DNA from: CAYRHJ01 sp964424105
GTDB taxonomy: Bacteria > Planctomycetota > Phycisphaerae > UBA1845
NCBI GenBank assembly: GCA_964424105.1
Contig: CAYRHJ010000006.1
Location: 1 to 18,135 of the forward strand
DNA: 18,135 nucleotides
Reading direction: 5' to 3'
The notes under the pieces: generated by a model
What the model was told of the DNA's origin: nothing
Databases searched by the model: none
The model's input: only the letters and a program-made list of their open reading frames with translations
Shown here: positions 7,543-15,223 of the stretch, one piece after another
Layout of the letters: every line of letters begins with the position of its first letter
Position numbering within the stretch: the stretch's first letter is position 1
Position numbers and translations under genes: made by a program

Positions 7543-8537
7543 CTGAATCGCGAAACGACCGTTCGCGAGATTTGGACACGTTATCGGCGGCCGACGCATT
7601 TGACGTGATTTCGGCTGAAGACGCGGAAGTCGCGATGGCCGTGCGGTCGGCCAAAACGACCATCTGCAAAACTGTAGAACTGGTAGTGAACGCGTTCAAA
7701 TCCGGTGGAAGGCTGATCTACGTCGGTGCCGGGACCAGCGGACGATTAGGGGTGCTCGACGCCGCCGAATGCCCGCCAACATTTCTATCCGATCCGTCGA
7801 TGGTCATCGGCATCATCGCCGGTGGTTATGAAGCCCTGCGCCGCAGCATGGAAGGCGCCGAGGATAACGCCCAGGCGGGCGCGGCAGCGATCGACGCCAA
7901 ACACGTGGGCGAGTCCGACGTGGTCATGGGCATCGCGACCGGCGGCACCACGCCGTACGTGCATGCCGCGTTGCGACGCGCTCGCGAGCGTGGCGCGAAA
8001 ACGGTTTTTCTGGCCTGCGTTCCCCGCGAGCAAGCAGCCGACAATGCCGACGTGTCAATTCGCGTATTGACCGGACCGGAGGTCATCGCCGGCAGCACGC
8101 GCATGAAAGCGGGGACCGCCACCAAAATGGTACTGAACATGATCAGCACGCTGAGCATGGTTGGAATCGGAAAAGTCTACGGAAACCTGATGGTCGACAT
8201 GAACACGTCAGCGTGCGCCAAGCTGGTCGATCGCGGCATCCGCGTGTTGGGCGAGGTCACCGGTCTGAATCGGTCCGCGGCTACCGATTTGTTGAACCAA
8301 GCGCGGGGCTACGTCAAATGTGCCATCGTCATGCACGCTTGCGCGCTGCCTCGGGACGTCGCCGAGGCGCGTTTGCATTCATGTGGCGGGCGTGTTCGCG
8401 ACGCGATCAGGGGAACGAAACAGGACGCCTATCCCGAATGTGATGCCCGTACCGATGACGATCCACCAGGGCCAAGCGACCAGCGGCTGGACCGGATCAT
8501 CGTACCTTTTGAAGACGGCCAGAACGGCGAGGGCTAG
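7518..8537 (+). CDS. murQ: N-acetylmuramic acid 6-phosphate etherase
   Basis: 339 residues. MurQ removes the D-lactyl ether of MurNAc-6-phosphate to give GlcNAc-6-phosphate in the cytoplasm, the committed step of amino-sugar recycling. The N-terminus RGHLLTESRN is the family start, which fixes ATG 7518 over the GTG at 7509; GGAG lies 8 bases upstream. The SIS sugar-phosphate site is YVGAGTSGRLGVLDAAECPPTF with catalytic-type E84, and MEGAEDNAQAG supplies E115 (E. coli E83 and E114). A further GSTRMKAGTATK block is conserved. The family fold ends near residue 298 (GGRVRDAIRG). The remaining 41 residues look unlike MurQ and lie antisense to the 3' end of the symporter gene. It overlaps the SpoIID gene by 25 bases. 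No MurNAc kinase, AnmK or NagA is present in the window. Confidence 0.95.
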   Translation: MQNRGHLLTESRNDRSRDLDTLSAADAFDVISAEDAEVAMAVRSAKTTICKTVELVVNAFKSGGRLIYVGAGTSGRLGVLDAAECPPTFLSDPSMVIGIIAGGYEALRRSMEGAEDNAQAGAAAIDAKHVGESDVVMGIATGGTTPYVHAALRRARERGAKTVFLACVPREQAADNADVSIRVLTGPEVIAGSTRMKAGTATKMVLNMISTLSMVGIGKVYGNLMVDMNTSACAKLVDRGIRVLGEVTGLNRSAATDLLNQARGYVKCAIVMHACALPRDVAEARLHSCGGRVRDAIRGTKQDAYPECDARTDDDPPGPSDQRLDRIIVPFEDGQNGEG

Positions 8538-9860
8538 AAACATGGCGCAGGCGTTGGCTTGGTCATGGCCTCGGCGCCGCGTACAAACCGCCAGCAGAAA
8601 AACACCCAGGAGCGATCCGAATACCAAACTCGCCCACTTGAACGCTTCCCACAGAATCTGATCCTGCGTAATGAATACGATGGCCATCGCCGTCAGGGCC
8701 ACGCCAAACAGCAGCACGAACGCCCGCCCGGCTCGAACATAGTGCGCGGGCTTGCGGTTCGGGGCGATGAAAGGCCGGTAGACATCCACAACAGCCGACG
8801 CGGAAAGCGCACCCAACGCCGAATCCAAGCTGGACATGGCGGCTGCGAACACGCCCGCGAGCACCAAGCCCTGCAAGCCCCAGCCCGCCGGCAACGCATG
8901 ACGAATGAAAAACGGAAACACGTGATCGATTTTGACATCACCGGTGGGTGCCGTTTCCGGGAACGCCTGGTAATAGCTCCAGAGCATGACGCCGACGCCC
9001 AGGAATAGCATGACGACGGGCAGGCCGATGATCGCGTTGAACGTCAGGGATTTCTGCCCGCCGCGAACGTCGGAGCAGGTGAGCATGCGATGGGTCAAGT
9101 CCTGATCCGCGCCGAAAGCCGCCGCATTGAGAAACAACGCATAAACCAGCAACACGTAGAACGCTTTCGGATTGTTCAGATCCGCTGACCAATTGAACAC
9201 ATGCAGCTTGCCGGCCTCCGAAAGCTGTGAAAGATGTTGACCGATCGAGCCGGGGACGTTCACCATCAGAAAAATCAGCACCGCCGCCGCGCTGCCCAGG
9301 AAAACGACGGCCTGTAACGCGTCGGTCCAGATGACGGCCTTGATTCCACCGATCGTTGTGTATCCGACCGCCACCGCGGCGCATCCCACGATCACCCAGA
9401 TCAACGGCCAATCGAAGACGACCGACACGGCGATGGATGCCGCCAGCAACCGCAGCCCGCTGCCGATGATGCGCGACGCGAAGAAGAACAGCACGGCTGT
9501 GGCCCGCGTCCAGGGACCGAAGCGCAGCCCCAGATATTCGTAAACAGTCGTAACGCGTGCTCGGTAGAACACCGGCAGCAGTAGCCAGACAACGGCCATT
9601 CGACCCAGAAACGAGCCTACGTATAGCTGGAGGTAACTGCAATCGCCGTGAAAAGCGTCCGCGGGCACGCCGATAAACGTGATGGCCGACAGCTCCGTGG
9701 CCAGGATGGAAAGTCCAACGATCAGCCACGGTTGCCGTCGCCCGCCGAGGAAATAATCGTCGGTCGTTCGTTCATCGCGGCCGGCCCAAACGCCGACGGC
9801 GACGATCGCCGAAAAATACAGGAGCAGGACCATGACATCGATGGCGGCCATATCGTGCAT
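8379..9860 (-). CDS. Sodium:solute symporter (SSS) family transporter
   Basis: 493 residues from ATG 9860. Other in-frame ATGs at 9908, 9872 and 9851 are possible, and none has a good ribosome binding site. About 13 hydrophobic helices follow the SSS pattern: LLLYFSAIVAVGVWAG as helix 1, then the conserved DDYFLGGR loop and the GLSILATELSAITFIG helix. Later come GGIKAVIWTDALQ and GVFAAAMSSLDSALGALSA, the helix that holds the sodium-site serines in the family. It would import a small solute with sodium. The substrate cannot be read from sequence. Convergent placement beside murQ suggests a peptidoglycan-derived sugar or peptide. The last 52 codons, including the final helix (WPWWIVIGTG), overlap the murQ reading frame antisense. 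Confidence 0.88.
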   Translation of the reverse strand: MHDMAAIDVMVLLLYFSAIVAVGVWAGRDERTTDDYFLGGRRQPWLIVGLSILATELSAITFIGVPADAFHGDCSYLQLYVGSFLGRMAVVWLLLPVFYRARVTTVYEYLGLRFGPWTRATAVLFFFASRIIGSGLRLLAASIAVSVVFDWPLIWVIVGCAAVAVGYTTIGGIKAVIWTDALQAVVFLGSAAAVLIFLMVNVPGSIGQHLSQLSEAGKLHVFNWSADLNNPKAFYVLLVYALFLNAAAFGADQDLTHRMLTCSDVRGGQKSLTFNAIIGLPVVMLFLGVGVMLWSYYQAFPETAPTGDVKIDHVFPFFIRHALPAGWGLQGLVLAGVFAAAMSSLDSALGALSASAVVDVYRPFIAPNRKPAHYVRAGRAFVLLFGVALTAMAIVFITQDQILWEAFKWASLVFGSLLGVFLLAVCTRRRGHDQANACAMFLALAVLAVFKRYDDPVQPLVAWPWWIVIGTGITFGIGVLFRSPDRVANTPAT

Positions 9861-9948
9861 GAATAGCGGCATGAAAGGCGCTCTTGTCAAGCGCTGGTGG
9901 GCAGCCATAGTCGTACGGGGTGAATGACAGTTCCGGCGGGCATTCGGT

Positions 9949-10166
9949 CGCCCCGAACGGGGCGCAGGACAATAGCCACGGGTGAAGCGAAGTGCAACCC
10001 GTGGTTGCCGGCCCCACGATCACCGCCCCGGCAGGGGCGGAGGAGGTTGCGCCGGCATCCGCCGCCCCTGCCGGGGCGGGACGGATTCATCGGGTCCGGT
10101 TTCCACGGGTTCCGCCGCCTGCGGCGGCTCCACCCGTGGCTACATTCCGCCGCCCCTCGCGGGGCG
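9949..10166. mobile_element. MITE-like nested palindromic element, 218 bp
   Basis: The ends are imperfect inverted repeats of about 35 bases. The left starts cgccccg (9949) and contains gga..(4)..agccacgggt (to 9983). The right is its complement from acccgtggct (10132) to cggggcg (10166). Inside are an 18-bp perfect inverted pair, CCGCCCCGGCAGGGGCGG (10023-10040) and its complement (10062-10079), and local hairpins in both ends (9976-10004; 10103-10139). There is no coding capacity. This fits a non-autonomous palindromic element; mobility is an inference. Confidence 0.65.
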
Positions 10167-10374
10167 AGAATTTACGCGCCAAGAGCGTCATGCATGCAGT
10201 CGTACGATTTTCGATGCGGCTTGGCGGAGCGAGCCTGTACAGGCGGTCCACACGCGGATGACGCTATAGAACGCGGGCGTTGGCCGCCGATGAAAGGATG
10301 AATGTGCGCAGACATCGCCCGGGTGATGGCGGCGAATCGTGGCGTCAATAGCCAACCGGAATGACGGCTTGCAT

Positions 10375-10446
10375 CGTCACTCCGGCGGAAGCCGGAGTCC
10401 AGTTCAGCGCCGTGACGACTGGATTCCGGCCTGCGCCGAAATGACG
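10375..10446. repeat. Inverted pair of REP-like repeats
   Basis: A 28-base copy at 10375-10402 (palindrome CTCCGGC-ggaa-GCCGGAG) faces a reversed copy at 10419-10446 beginning ctggattccggc. Both match the full-length copy at 2850-2877, allowing a few changes. The pair can fold into a long cruciform. Confidence 0.8.
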
Positions 10447-10520
10447 GTCTGCGCCGGAATGACGGCCTGCGCCGGAATGACGGCCTGCGCCGGAATGACG
10501 GCCTACGCCGTAATGACGGC
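10431..10520. repeat. Tandem array of five 18-bp units
   Basis: Units begin at 10431, 10449, 10467, 10485 and 10503. The central three are identical (ctgcgccggaatgacggc); the first and last carry two changes each. The unit is one half of the reversed REP-like repeat at 10419-10446, so the array appears to have grown by reiteration of that half. Confidence 0.9.
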
Positions 10521-10589
10521 CTGCGCTGGGCGGCGGATCGTGGCGTCGGCCCATCATGGCGTCGGCGAATCGTGTCGTAGGCCAATCAT

Positions 10590-10621
10590 GGCGTCGATGA
10601 ACCGTGGCGTCGATGAACCGT
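10590..10621. repeat. 16-bp tandem duplication at the 5' end of the GT4 gene
   Basis: ggcgtcgatgaaccgt occurs at 10590-10605 and again at 10606-10621. Looser copies of ggcgtcg run back to about 10540. It includes the GTG 10604 and ATG 10613 candidate starts of the glycosyltransferase, which makes those starts suspect. Confidence 0.75.
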
Positions 10622-12166
10622 CGCGTCGGCTGTTGGAATATCGAATTGACCGTTCACGCATCCATTGGGAATCATCCACGCCGGCATCGCGAAAAGCGCG
10701 TGCTGATGATCTGTGCCGCGTTTCCGCCATCGGGCGGCGCCGGCGTGCAGCGGAGCGCGAAGTTCGCCAAATTCCTGCCCCAATTCGGATGGACCCCGAT
10801 CGTCTGGACGTGCGGACCCCTGGCTGACCTGCCCCGTGACGAATCGCTGCTGAATGAATTGCCGCCGCAAGTCGACGTTCGCGTACCATCCCGATGGCAT
10901 TTTAGTGGTTCCCAATTCAAGGCAAATGATCGACCCATGTCAGCGGCAGCCGTTTCCGACGTGAAACGGATTTCGCGTTCCGCTCGATGGGCCAACGGAC
11001 TGGCGTGGCGGCTCGATCGATGGACCCGGCCCATGCGACAGGCGATGGTTCCGGATCAACAGGTTTTTTGGGCGTTGGCCAGCGTGGCGGAATTGCGACG
11101 GGTGATTCGCCGGGAGCGCATCGACGTCATCTATTCGACCTATAGTCCCGCCTCGAATCATCTGCTGGGATGGCTGTTGAAGCGATCGACAGGTCGGCCT
11201 TGGGTCAGCGACTACCGCGATCTGTGGACGGATGACTGCTGGTATCCGTTCTCCCGTGGGCCGATTTGGCGACGGTCTGCTGACCGGTGGTTGCAGCGGC
11301 GGTTTCTGGAAGCTGCGGACGCGATGGTGGGTGTCAGCCCCGACCAAACGCGCATCCTGTCCGATCACGTACCGCATCGCCGTGACCGGTTCACGACGAT
11401 CTACAACGGCGTAGACCTGGACGATTTTGGCGAACTTGTTCCGTCCGCGCCCGTGCGCAGCGAGCGCTTTGTGTTGGCGCACGTGGGGCGGTTTACCCGC
11501 GAGCGCGTCAAGGACGAAATGTTGGAAGGGTTCGCCCGATTCGCTCGCTATCTGAATGATGACCGATATCGATTCGAATTGCGAATCGTGGGGCAGATGC
11601 CGGCGGAACTGCGTCGTGCCGTGCAGGAGACGGGCATTTGTTGTGAAGCACGCGGTTACGCGTCACATCGGGACGCGGTCCAGGAAATGACATCCGCCGA
11701 TGCCCTGCTGCTGCAATATCCGCATGAAACCAACGCGGACACGGCCATTTCCGGCAAACTGTTCGAATATTTCGCCGCCGGCAGACCGATCCTGATGATC
11801 GGCCCAGCCGGTTCCGCCACCCGCCGATTGGTCGAATCGTTCGAGGCGGGAATCGGTACGGATATGCGTGCGGATGATGTTTGTGCGGCGTTGCGTCGAT
11901 ATTGGGAGCTTTGGAATTCGGATCGCATGCCCCGGGGCTGCGAGCGATGGCGTCTACAAGGGTTTACCCGGCGGGAGTTGGCGGGCGAGTTGGCGTCGGT
12001 GTTTGACGCTACGTTGGCCGGCGCGCCCCTGCCGAAATGCGATCCACGCGAATCGATCAATCAGCCTGCCGACACGCATCACGTAGACGATTCCATATCA
12101 GTTTCGCGTCGCGAAGATGATCGAAGTCCAGCAGATGTACATGCGGTCCCAGTGGGCGCCAGATAG
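10613..12166 (+). CDS. Glycosyltransferase family 4 (GT-B fold)
   Basis: 517 residues from ATG 10613. Family members usually begin right at the first beta strand, here VLMICAAFPPSGGAGVQR, so GTG 10700 or ATG 10706 may be the true start; none has a clear ribosome binding site. The N-terminal acceptor domain has the glycine-rich PPSGGAGVQR loop. The C-terminal donor domain begins after IYNGVDLDDF (about 264) and carries LAHVGRFTRE and SGKLFEYFAAGRPIL (about 380-394), the conserved nucleotide-sugar motif with an E-x-x-x-x-x-G spacing. It would transfer a sugar from a nucleotide donor in polysaccharide or glycolipid assembly. Sugar and acceptor are unknown. The last 36 codons overlap a GT9 gene antisense, and the tail after about residue 470 lacks family similarity. 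Confidence 0.85.
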   Translation: MNRRVGCWNIELTVHASIGNHPRRHREKRVLMICAAFPPSGGAGVQRSAKFAKFLPQFGWTPIVWTCGPLADLPRDESLLNELPPQVDVRVPSRWHFSGSQFKANDRPMSAAAVSDVKRISRSARWANGLAWRLDRWTRPMRQAMVPDQQVFWALASVAELRRVIRRERIDVIYSTYSPASNHLLGWLLKRSTGRPWVSDYRDLWTDDCWYPFSRGPIWRRSADRWLQRRFLEAADAMVGVSPDQTRILSDHVPHRRDRFTTIYNGVDLDDFGELVPSAPVRSERFVLAHVGRFTRERVKDEMLEGFARFARYLNDDRYRFELRIVGQMPAELRRAVQETGICCEARGYASHRDAVQEMTSADALLLQYPHETNADTAISGKLFEYFAAGRPILMIGPAGSATRRLVESFEAGIGTDMRADDVCAALRRYWELWNSDRMPRGCERWRLQGFTRRELAGELASVFDATLAGAPLPKCDPRESINQPADTHHVDDSISVSRREDDRSPADVHAVPVGAR

Positions 12167-13007
12167 TCGAATCGGTGGGGCCGAAGAACGCCAGCGTTGT
12201 ACGACCCAATGCGGCGGCGACGTGCGTCATTCCAGCGTCATTACCCAGATAGGCGTCGGCATTTGCGATGTAGTCCGTCGCCATGGACAGGTCGTGTTCC
12301 TCGATTACCGGCGCGGTCGCGACGAGGCGATCGACGTATTCTTGTCCGTACCAATCGCGCTCCGCCGGCCCAACCATCCATCGAACGGCTGCACCGCGCT
12401 GCTGCAAACTTCGCACGACGGCTTCGTAGTTTTCCAACGGCGGGCACTTGGCTTTTCCACCACTGCCGGGGTGGCAGATGACGTGACCGCCGACGGCGGA
12501 CGAGTGCCGGCGGGGCAGGTCGACGAGCGGTTGGGTGGGATCGATGGCGAAGCCTTGCAAACCGGCAGATGCGAGTTCGGCGAGCCATTGCTCGGTGATG
12601 TGACGTGGAGCGCGGCCGGCCTGTTCGTTCGATTGCGGGGCGACGGTCACCACACGTGCCGTCAGCGCGCTGGACAGTTGACGCGAGGCCATCGCATCCG
12701 GGCCTGCCAGAAAGCTAATAACCAAGTCAAATGCGTTCAGTGCCTGCGTGGCTTGGCCGTCTGGTTCGTCGGCGAACCAGCGTTGAATGGCCAGTGATTC
12801 CAGACTGACTGCGCGATCGACGACTCCGCGACGAGCGAACCATCGCGCCAATTCACATCGGGCGGCCAACGTCGACGATGCGTGCGGATAGCACATGCGG
12901 ATGGCGCGCACGACGTGCAGAGTCAGCACCAAGTCACCGATGGCGCCGGCATGCAAGAACAAAATGGACGCGGGATTCGTCGTTATTGCTTGTACACGTC
13001 GTGGCAC
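12057..13007 (-). CDS. Glycosyltransferase family 9 (ADP-heptose:LPS heptosyltransferase-like)
   Basis: 316 residues from GTG 13007; no in-frame ATG precedes the first conserved strand. Features: ILFLHAGAIGDLVLTLHVVRAI (15-36), the GT9 N-terminal GAIGD loop; CHPGSGGKAKCPP (178-190) opening the donor domain; and YLGNDAGMTHVAAALGRTT (253-271) followed by FFGPTDSTIWRPLGP, the C-terminal signature. GT9 enzymes usually add heptose or related sugars to the lipopolysaccharide core; the actual donor here is unknown. The start lies within the last 25 bases of the cytochrome gene, so it is probably co-translated as the last gene of a mnmA-cytochrome-GT9 run. Its 3' end overlaps the convergent GT4 gene by 110 bases. 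Confidence 0.88.
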   Translation of the reverse strand: MPRRVQAITTNPASILFLHAGAIGDLVLTLHVVRAIRMCYPHASSTLAARCELARWFARRGVVDRAVSLESLAIQRWFADEPDGQATQALNAFDLVISFLAGPDAMASRQLSSALTARVVTVAPQSNEQAGRAPRHITEQWLAELASAGLQGFAIDPTQPLVDLPRRHSSAVGGHVICHPGSGGKAKCPPLENYEAVVRSLQQRGAAVRWMVGPAERDWYGQEYVDRLVATAPVIEEHDLSMATDYIANADAYLGNDAGMTHVAAALGRTTLAFFGPTDSTIWRPLGPHVHLLDFDHLRDAKLIWNRLRDACRQAD

Positions 13008-13399
13008 TGTTTGCAGGACTGCAACATGTTCTTGACCGCTTGACGAGCCTGGGCGATGTCCTCGCTGCGAACGGCGGCGTTGACGGCGCGGGCGCCGTCA
13101 CGGAAGGCGCCGGCGGACTCCCACCATTTGGTTTCGCTGGTCGGATGGTGATATTGAAGGATATTTGCAACCTCCGCGAGCAGCCGCGATATGTGGGCGG
13201 CCTTTTTCCAATCAGGCTCGGCGCCGAGTTGAGCGCGGAGCGAATCGTTCAGATCCTGGTTGAGTTCCATGATGTCATGGACCTCGGCTTCGGGCTTGAA
13301 TTCGGGCGCACCTTTTGAGCGGCCACCGCCCGCCTGAAGCGCGAAGCTGCTACTAATCGCCGCCAAGACGGCGAAGGCGATCATGGTTAATACTTTCAT
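12983..13399 (-). CDS. Periplasmic class II-like cytochrome c with C-terminal CxxCH
   Basis: 138 residues. ATG 13399 is chosen because it overlaps the mnmA stop as ATGA (13396-13399) and opens directly into a signal peptide (KVLTMIAFAVLAAISSSFA). A single haem site CKQCH (129-133) lies 5 residues from the C-terminus, the arrangement of cytochrome c'/c556 proteins, whose haem sits on the last helix of a four-helix bundle. M44 in HDIMELNQDL could be the distal ligand, as in c556. The protein is therefore probably a small periplasmic electron carrier or haem sensor. A C-terminal KQ after HDVY is short but complete. The functional link to mnmA and GT9 is unclear. Confidence 0.82.
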   Translation of the reverse strand: MKVLTMIAFAVLAAISSSFALQAGGGRSKGAPEFKPEAEVHDIMELNQDLNDSLRAQLGAEPDWKKAAHISRLLAEVANILQYHHPTSETKWWESAGAFRDGARAVNAAVRSEDIAQARQAVKNMLQSCKQCHDVYKQ

Positions 13400-14556
13400 G
13401 CCGTGCATTCCTGTTCTGGGTGTTCCTGTTGATCCCTTTCCAATGATTCGTGCTCCGGCGAGCGAATCCAACCACCGCCGATGACGACGTCTCGATCATA
13501 GAAAACCACGGCTTGGCCGGGCGTAATGGCCGACTGTGGTTCATCGAAATCGACGCGGGCGAAACCGTCGGGCAGGATTGTCACGCTGGCTGGGGCGGCG
13601 CGGTGCAAGTATCGGATTTTGACTTCCGCGCGAAATGTTTTTGTAGTCGGCGTTTCCAGTAGATTCACGCCGTCGGCCCATAATCGGTCGTTCAATAGGT
13701 CGGGCTTGGAACCGACGGTGACGGTGTTGGTCGTGGCGTCAAGCCGCGTCACGTAAATGGGCGTGCCCGCGGCGATGCCTAATCCGCGACGCTGCCCGAT
13801 GGTGAAGTTGGCCACGCCGGCATGTCGGGCGACGGTCTGACCCTGTTGGTCCACCACGTCCCCCTCGCGAAACGCGTCGGGACGGCGCCGTTTGACCACG
13901 CCGGCGTAATCCTGATCCGGGACGAAACAGATTTCCACGGAGTCCGGCTTGTCACAATTCGGCAGCCCGCGTCGTCGGGCCTCGTCGCGCACGGCGTCTT
14001 TCGTCAGGTCGCCCAACGGAAACAAGACACGGTTCAACAGGTCACGGCGCAGACCAAACAGCACGTACGTCTGATCCTTTCGTTCATCCAACGCTCGCCG
14101 CAACGATGGCGCGCCGCCGCTGCGGTCGATTCTGGCGTAGTGCCCGGTGGCGACGTAGGTCGCACCGATGGCATCGGCGTAGTCCAGAATCTTGCCAAAC
14201 TTGAAACGCTGGTTGCAAACGACGCAGGGATTCGGCGTGCGACCGACGGCGTACTCGTCGGCGAAGTAGTCCATCAATTCATCAAAATCATCCTTGAAGT
14301 TCAGCACATAGAATGGAACGTTCAACAGGCCGGCCACATAACGAGCGTCGGCAGCGTCCGCAGCGCTGCAACATCCCTGCCGCTGGCGAGCCTGCCCGGA
14401 AGCCGGCGATGGACCGTCGGTTTCCGGAATCTCCGCGCCGACGCGCATGAACAGGCCCGTGATGTCATAGCCCTGTTCCTTCAAAAGACAGGCTGCGACA
14501 CTCGAATCAACTCCGCCGCTCATGGCGACGACGACTTTGGGCCTCGCTGATTTCAT
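13396..14556 (-). CDS. mnmA: tRNA-specific 2-thiouridylase
   Basis: 386 residues from ATG 14556; a TTG five codons upstream is less likely. MnmA adds sulfur to U34 of Lys, Glu and Gln tRNAs in the cytoplasm, using ATP and a persulfide. The ATP pyrophosphatase loop is SGGVDS (13-18). The catalytic cysteines are C111 in TPNPCVVCN and C210 in SVEICFVPDQDY, and ATGHYARID, TIGQRRGLGI and the C-terminal AVFYD..VIGGGWI block are also present. An extra 15-20 residues between LFMRVG and CCSAADA make that loop longer than in E. coli. The stop overlaps the start of the cytochrome gene, so mnmA heads a three-gene run. The tail after GGGWIRS adds about 20 charged residues. Confidence 0.95.
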   Translation of the reverse strand: MKSARPKVVVAMSGGVDSSVAACLLKEQGYDITGLFMRVGAEIPETDGPSPASGQARQRQGCCSAADAADARYVAGLLNVPFYVLNFKDDFDELMDYFADEYAVGRTPNPCVVCNQRFKFGKILDYADAIGATYVATGHYARIDRSGGAPSLRRALDERKDQTYVLFGLRRDLLNRVLFPLGDLTKDAVRDEARRRGLPNCDKPDSVEICFVPDQDYAGVVKRRRPDAFREGDVVDQQGQTVARHAGVANFTIGQRRGLGIAAGTPIYVTRLDATTNTVTVGSKPDLLNDRLWADGVNLLETPTTKTFRAEVKIRYLHRAAPASVTILPDGFARVDFDEPQSAITPGQAVVFYDRDVVIGGGWIRSPEHESLERDQQEHPEQECTA

Positions 14557-14947
14557 CGTGGGGATCTTCAAACCGGCGCACCCGCCAAACCTGGTCCAAT
14601 GCGATTCGTGCGCCGATGTCCTTCAGGCCGCCGCACGCAACGATCATACAGGGCCTGCGCCGGCGCATCAACGGCCACCCCGTGCATCGACCCAATCTAT
14701 CGGGCCGATGGGGCGAAACCTTTTGGCATGTTAATCGCCGCATGGCTTGGTCCATTGAAATGAACGGGCATGCATGATCAGCCTGGGGGGAATGGCTTCG
14801 TTGGCCGACCAATGCGCGTCGGTGGGTCATACGGTGGATCATAGAAGGCGTGGGCGGTCCGCCCGCGACGCTGGCCTTTTCGTCGCGGGCGGAGGCGCGG
14901 ATCGTGCCTGTCTGCTTCCGATCGATTCGGAACGACGGTGGCACGCA
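14557..14947. other. Intergenic stretch between the ATPase/GNAT operon and mnmA
   Basis: About 390 bases. A hairpin at 14858-14893 is the only clear structure. A 145-codon minus-strand frame crosses it into mnmA but has no recognisable domain and is full of Arg, so I treat it as chance. The mnmA promoter should lie here, but I could not define it. Confidence 0.55.
14858..14893 (-). terminator. Perfect 13-bp hairpin downstream of the small membrane protein gene
   Basis: TCCGCCCGCGACG (14858-14870) and its exact complement (14881-14893) are separated by 10 bases. It lies about 55 bases past the end of the 91-residue gene on the minus strand. No T-run follows, so it could be a factor-assisted terminator, an mRNA 3' stabiliser or a dispersed palindrome. 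Confidence 0.4.
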
Positions 14948-15223
14948 TCACGCCGGTCCCCTTTTTGGAGTTTCACCGCCGAACTCGGCAGGATGGTGAG
15001 ATGAGGCTGCGTTTCGGCCCGCGTCTTCGTGGGCGATTCCCAGAATGAGCGTGGCCCCGATTCCGACAATCGCGAGCGTCATTTCTTCCGACGCTTCAAG
15101 CCCGTACTCGGCAAGGGCCGCGCTGAGAATGGTGGCCAGCGCCACGCGAACCTTGCGAGACCGAAGTGGGCCAAGAAACCGCCTGATGGCAGAATAAAGA
15201 GGCATGAAAAATCTCCCGTTCAT
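14948..15223 (-). CDS. Small membrane protein of unknown function, coupled to the ABC-ATPase/GNAT gene
   Basis: 91 residues. The start overlaps the stop of the ATPase/GNAT gene as ATGA (15220-15223), so it is very probably translated with it. The middle holds two hydrophobic segments, about residues 27-39 (VALATILSAALAEYG) and 48-63 (MTLAIVGIGATLILGI), joined by the acidic EASEE and preceded by basic RRFLGPLRSRK. The tail (EDAGRNAASSHHPAEF...) is polar. Size and topology are holin-like or toxin-like in a broad sense, but I recognise no family. The neighbouring S24 repressor makes a phage-derived origin conceivable. Function is unknown. Confidence 0.7.
   Translation of the reverse strand: MNGRFFMPLYSAIRRFLGPLRSRKVRVALATILSAALAEYGLEASEEMTLAIVGIGATLILGIAHEDAGRNAASSHHPAEFGGETPKRGPA

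Larger units (their letters stand above)
9861..10612. other. Gene-free repeat island of about 750 bases
   Basis: No convincing gene lies here. Frames rich in Arg-Pro-Ser repeats on the minus strand are products of the 18-bp tandem array. Contents: a nested palindromic element (9949-10166), about 200 bases with nothing recognisable (10167-10370), REP-like repeats and an 18-bp array (10375-10520), and 16-bp tandem copies just before the glycosyltransferase gene. Confidence 0.75.

Noticed and set aside
10375..10520. CRISPR array
   Set aside because: Units of 18 bp follow each other without spacers; this is a simple tandem repeat.
10172..10585. Minus-strand frame rich in Arg-Arg-Pro-Ser-Phe repeats
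   Set aside because: It is a by-product of the 18-bp tandem array, whose length is a multiple of three; there is no ribosome binding site or domain.
14507..14944. 145-codon minus-strand frame upstream of mnmA
   Set aside because: Composition is Arg- and His-rich with no domain, it overlaps mnmA, and it crosses the 13-bp hairpin; most likely chance in GC-rich DNA.
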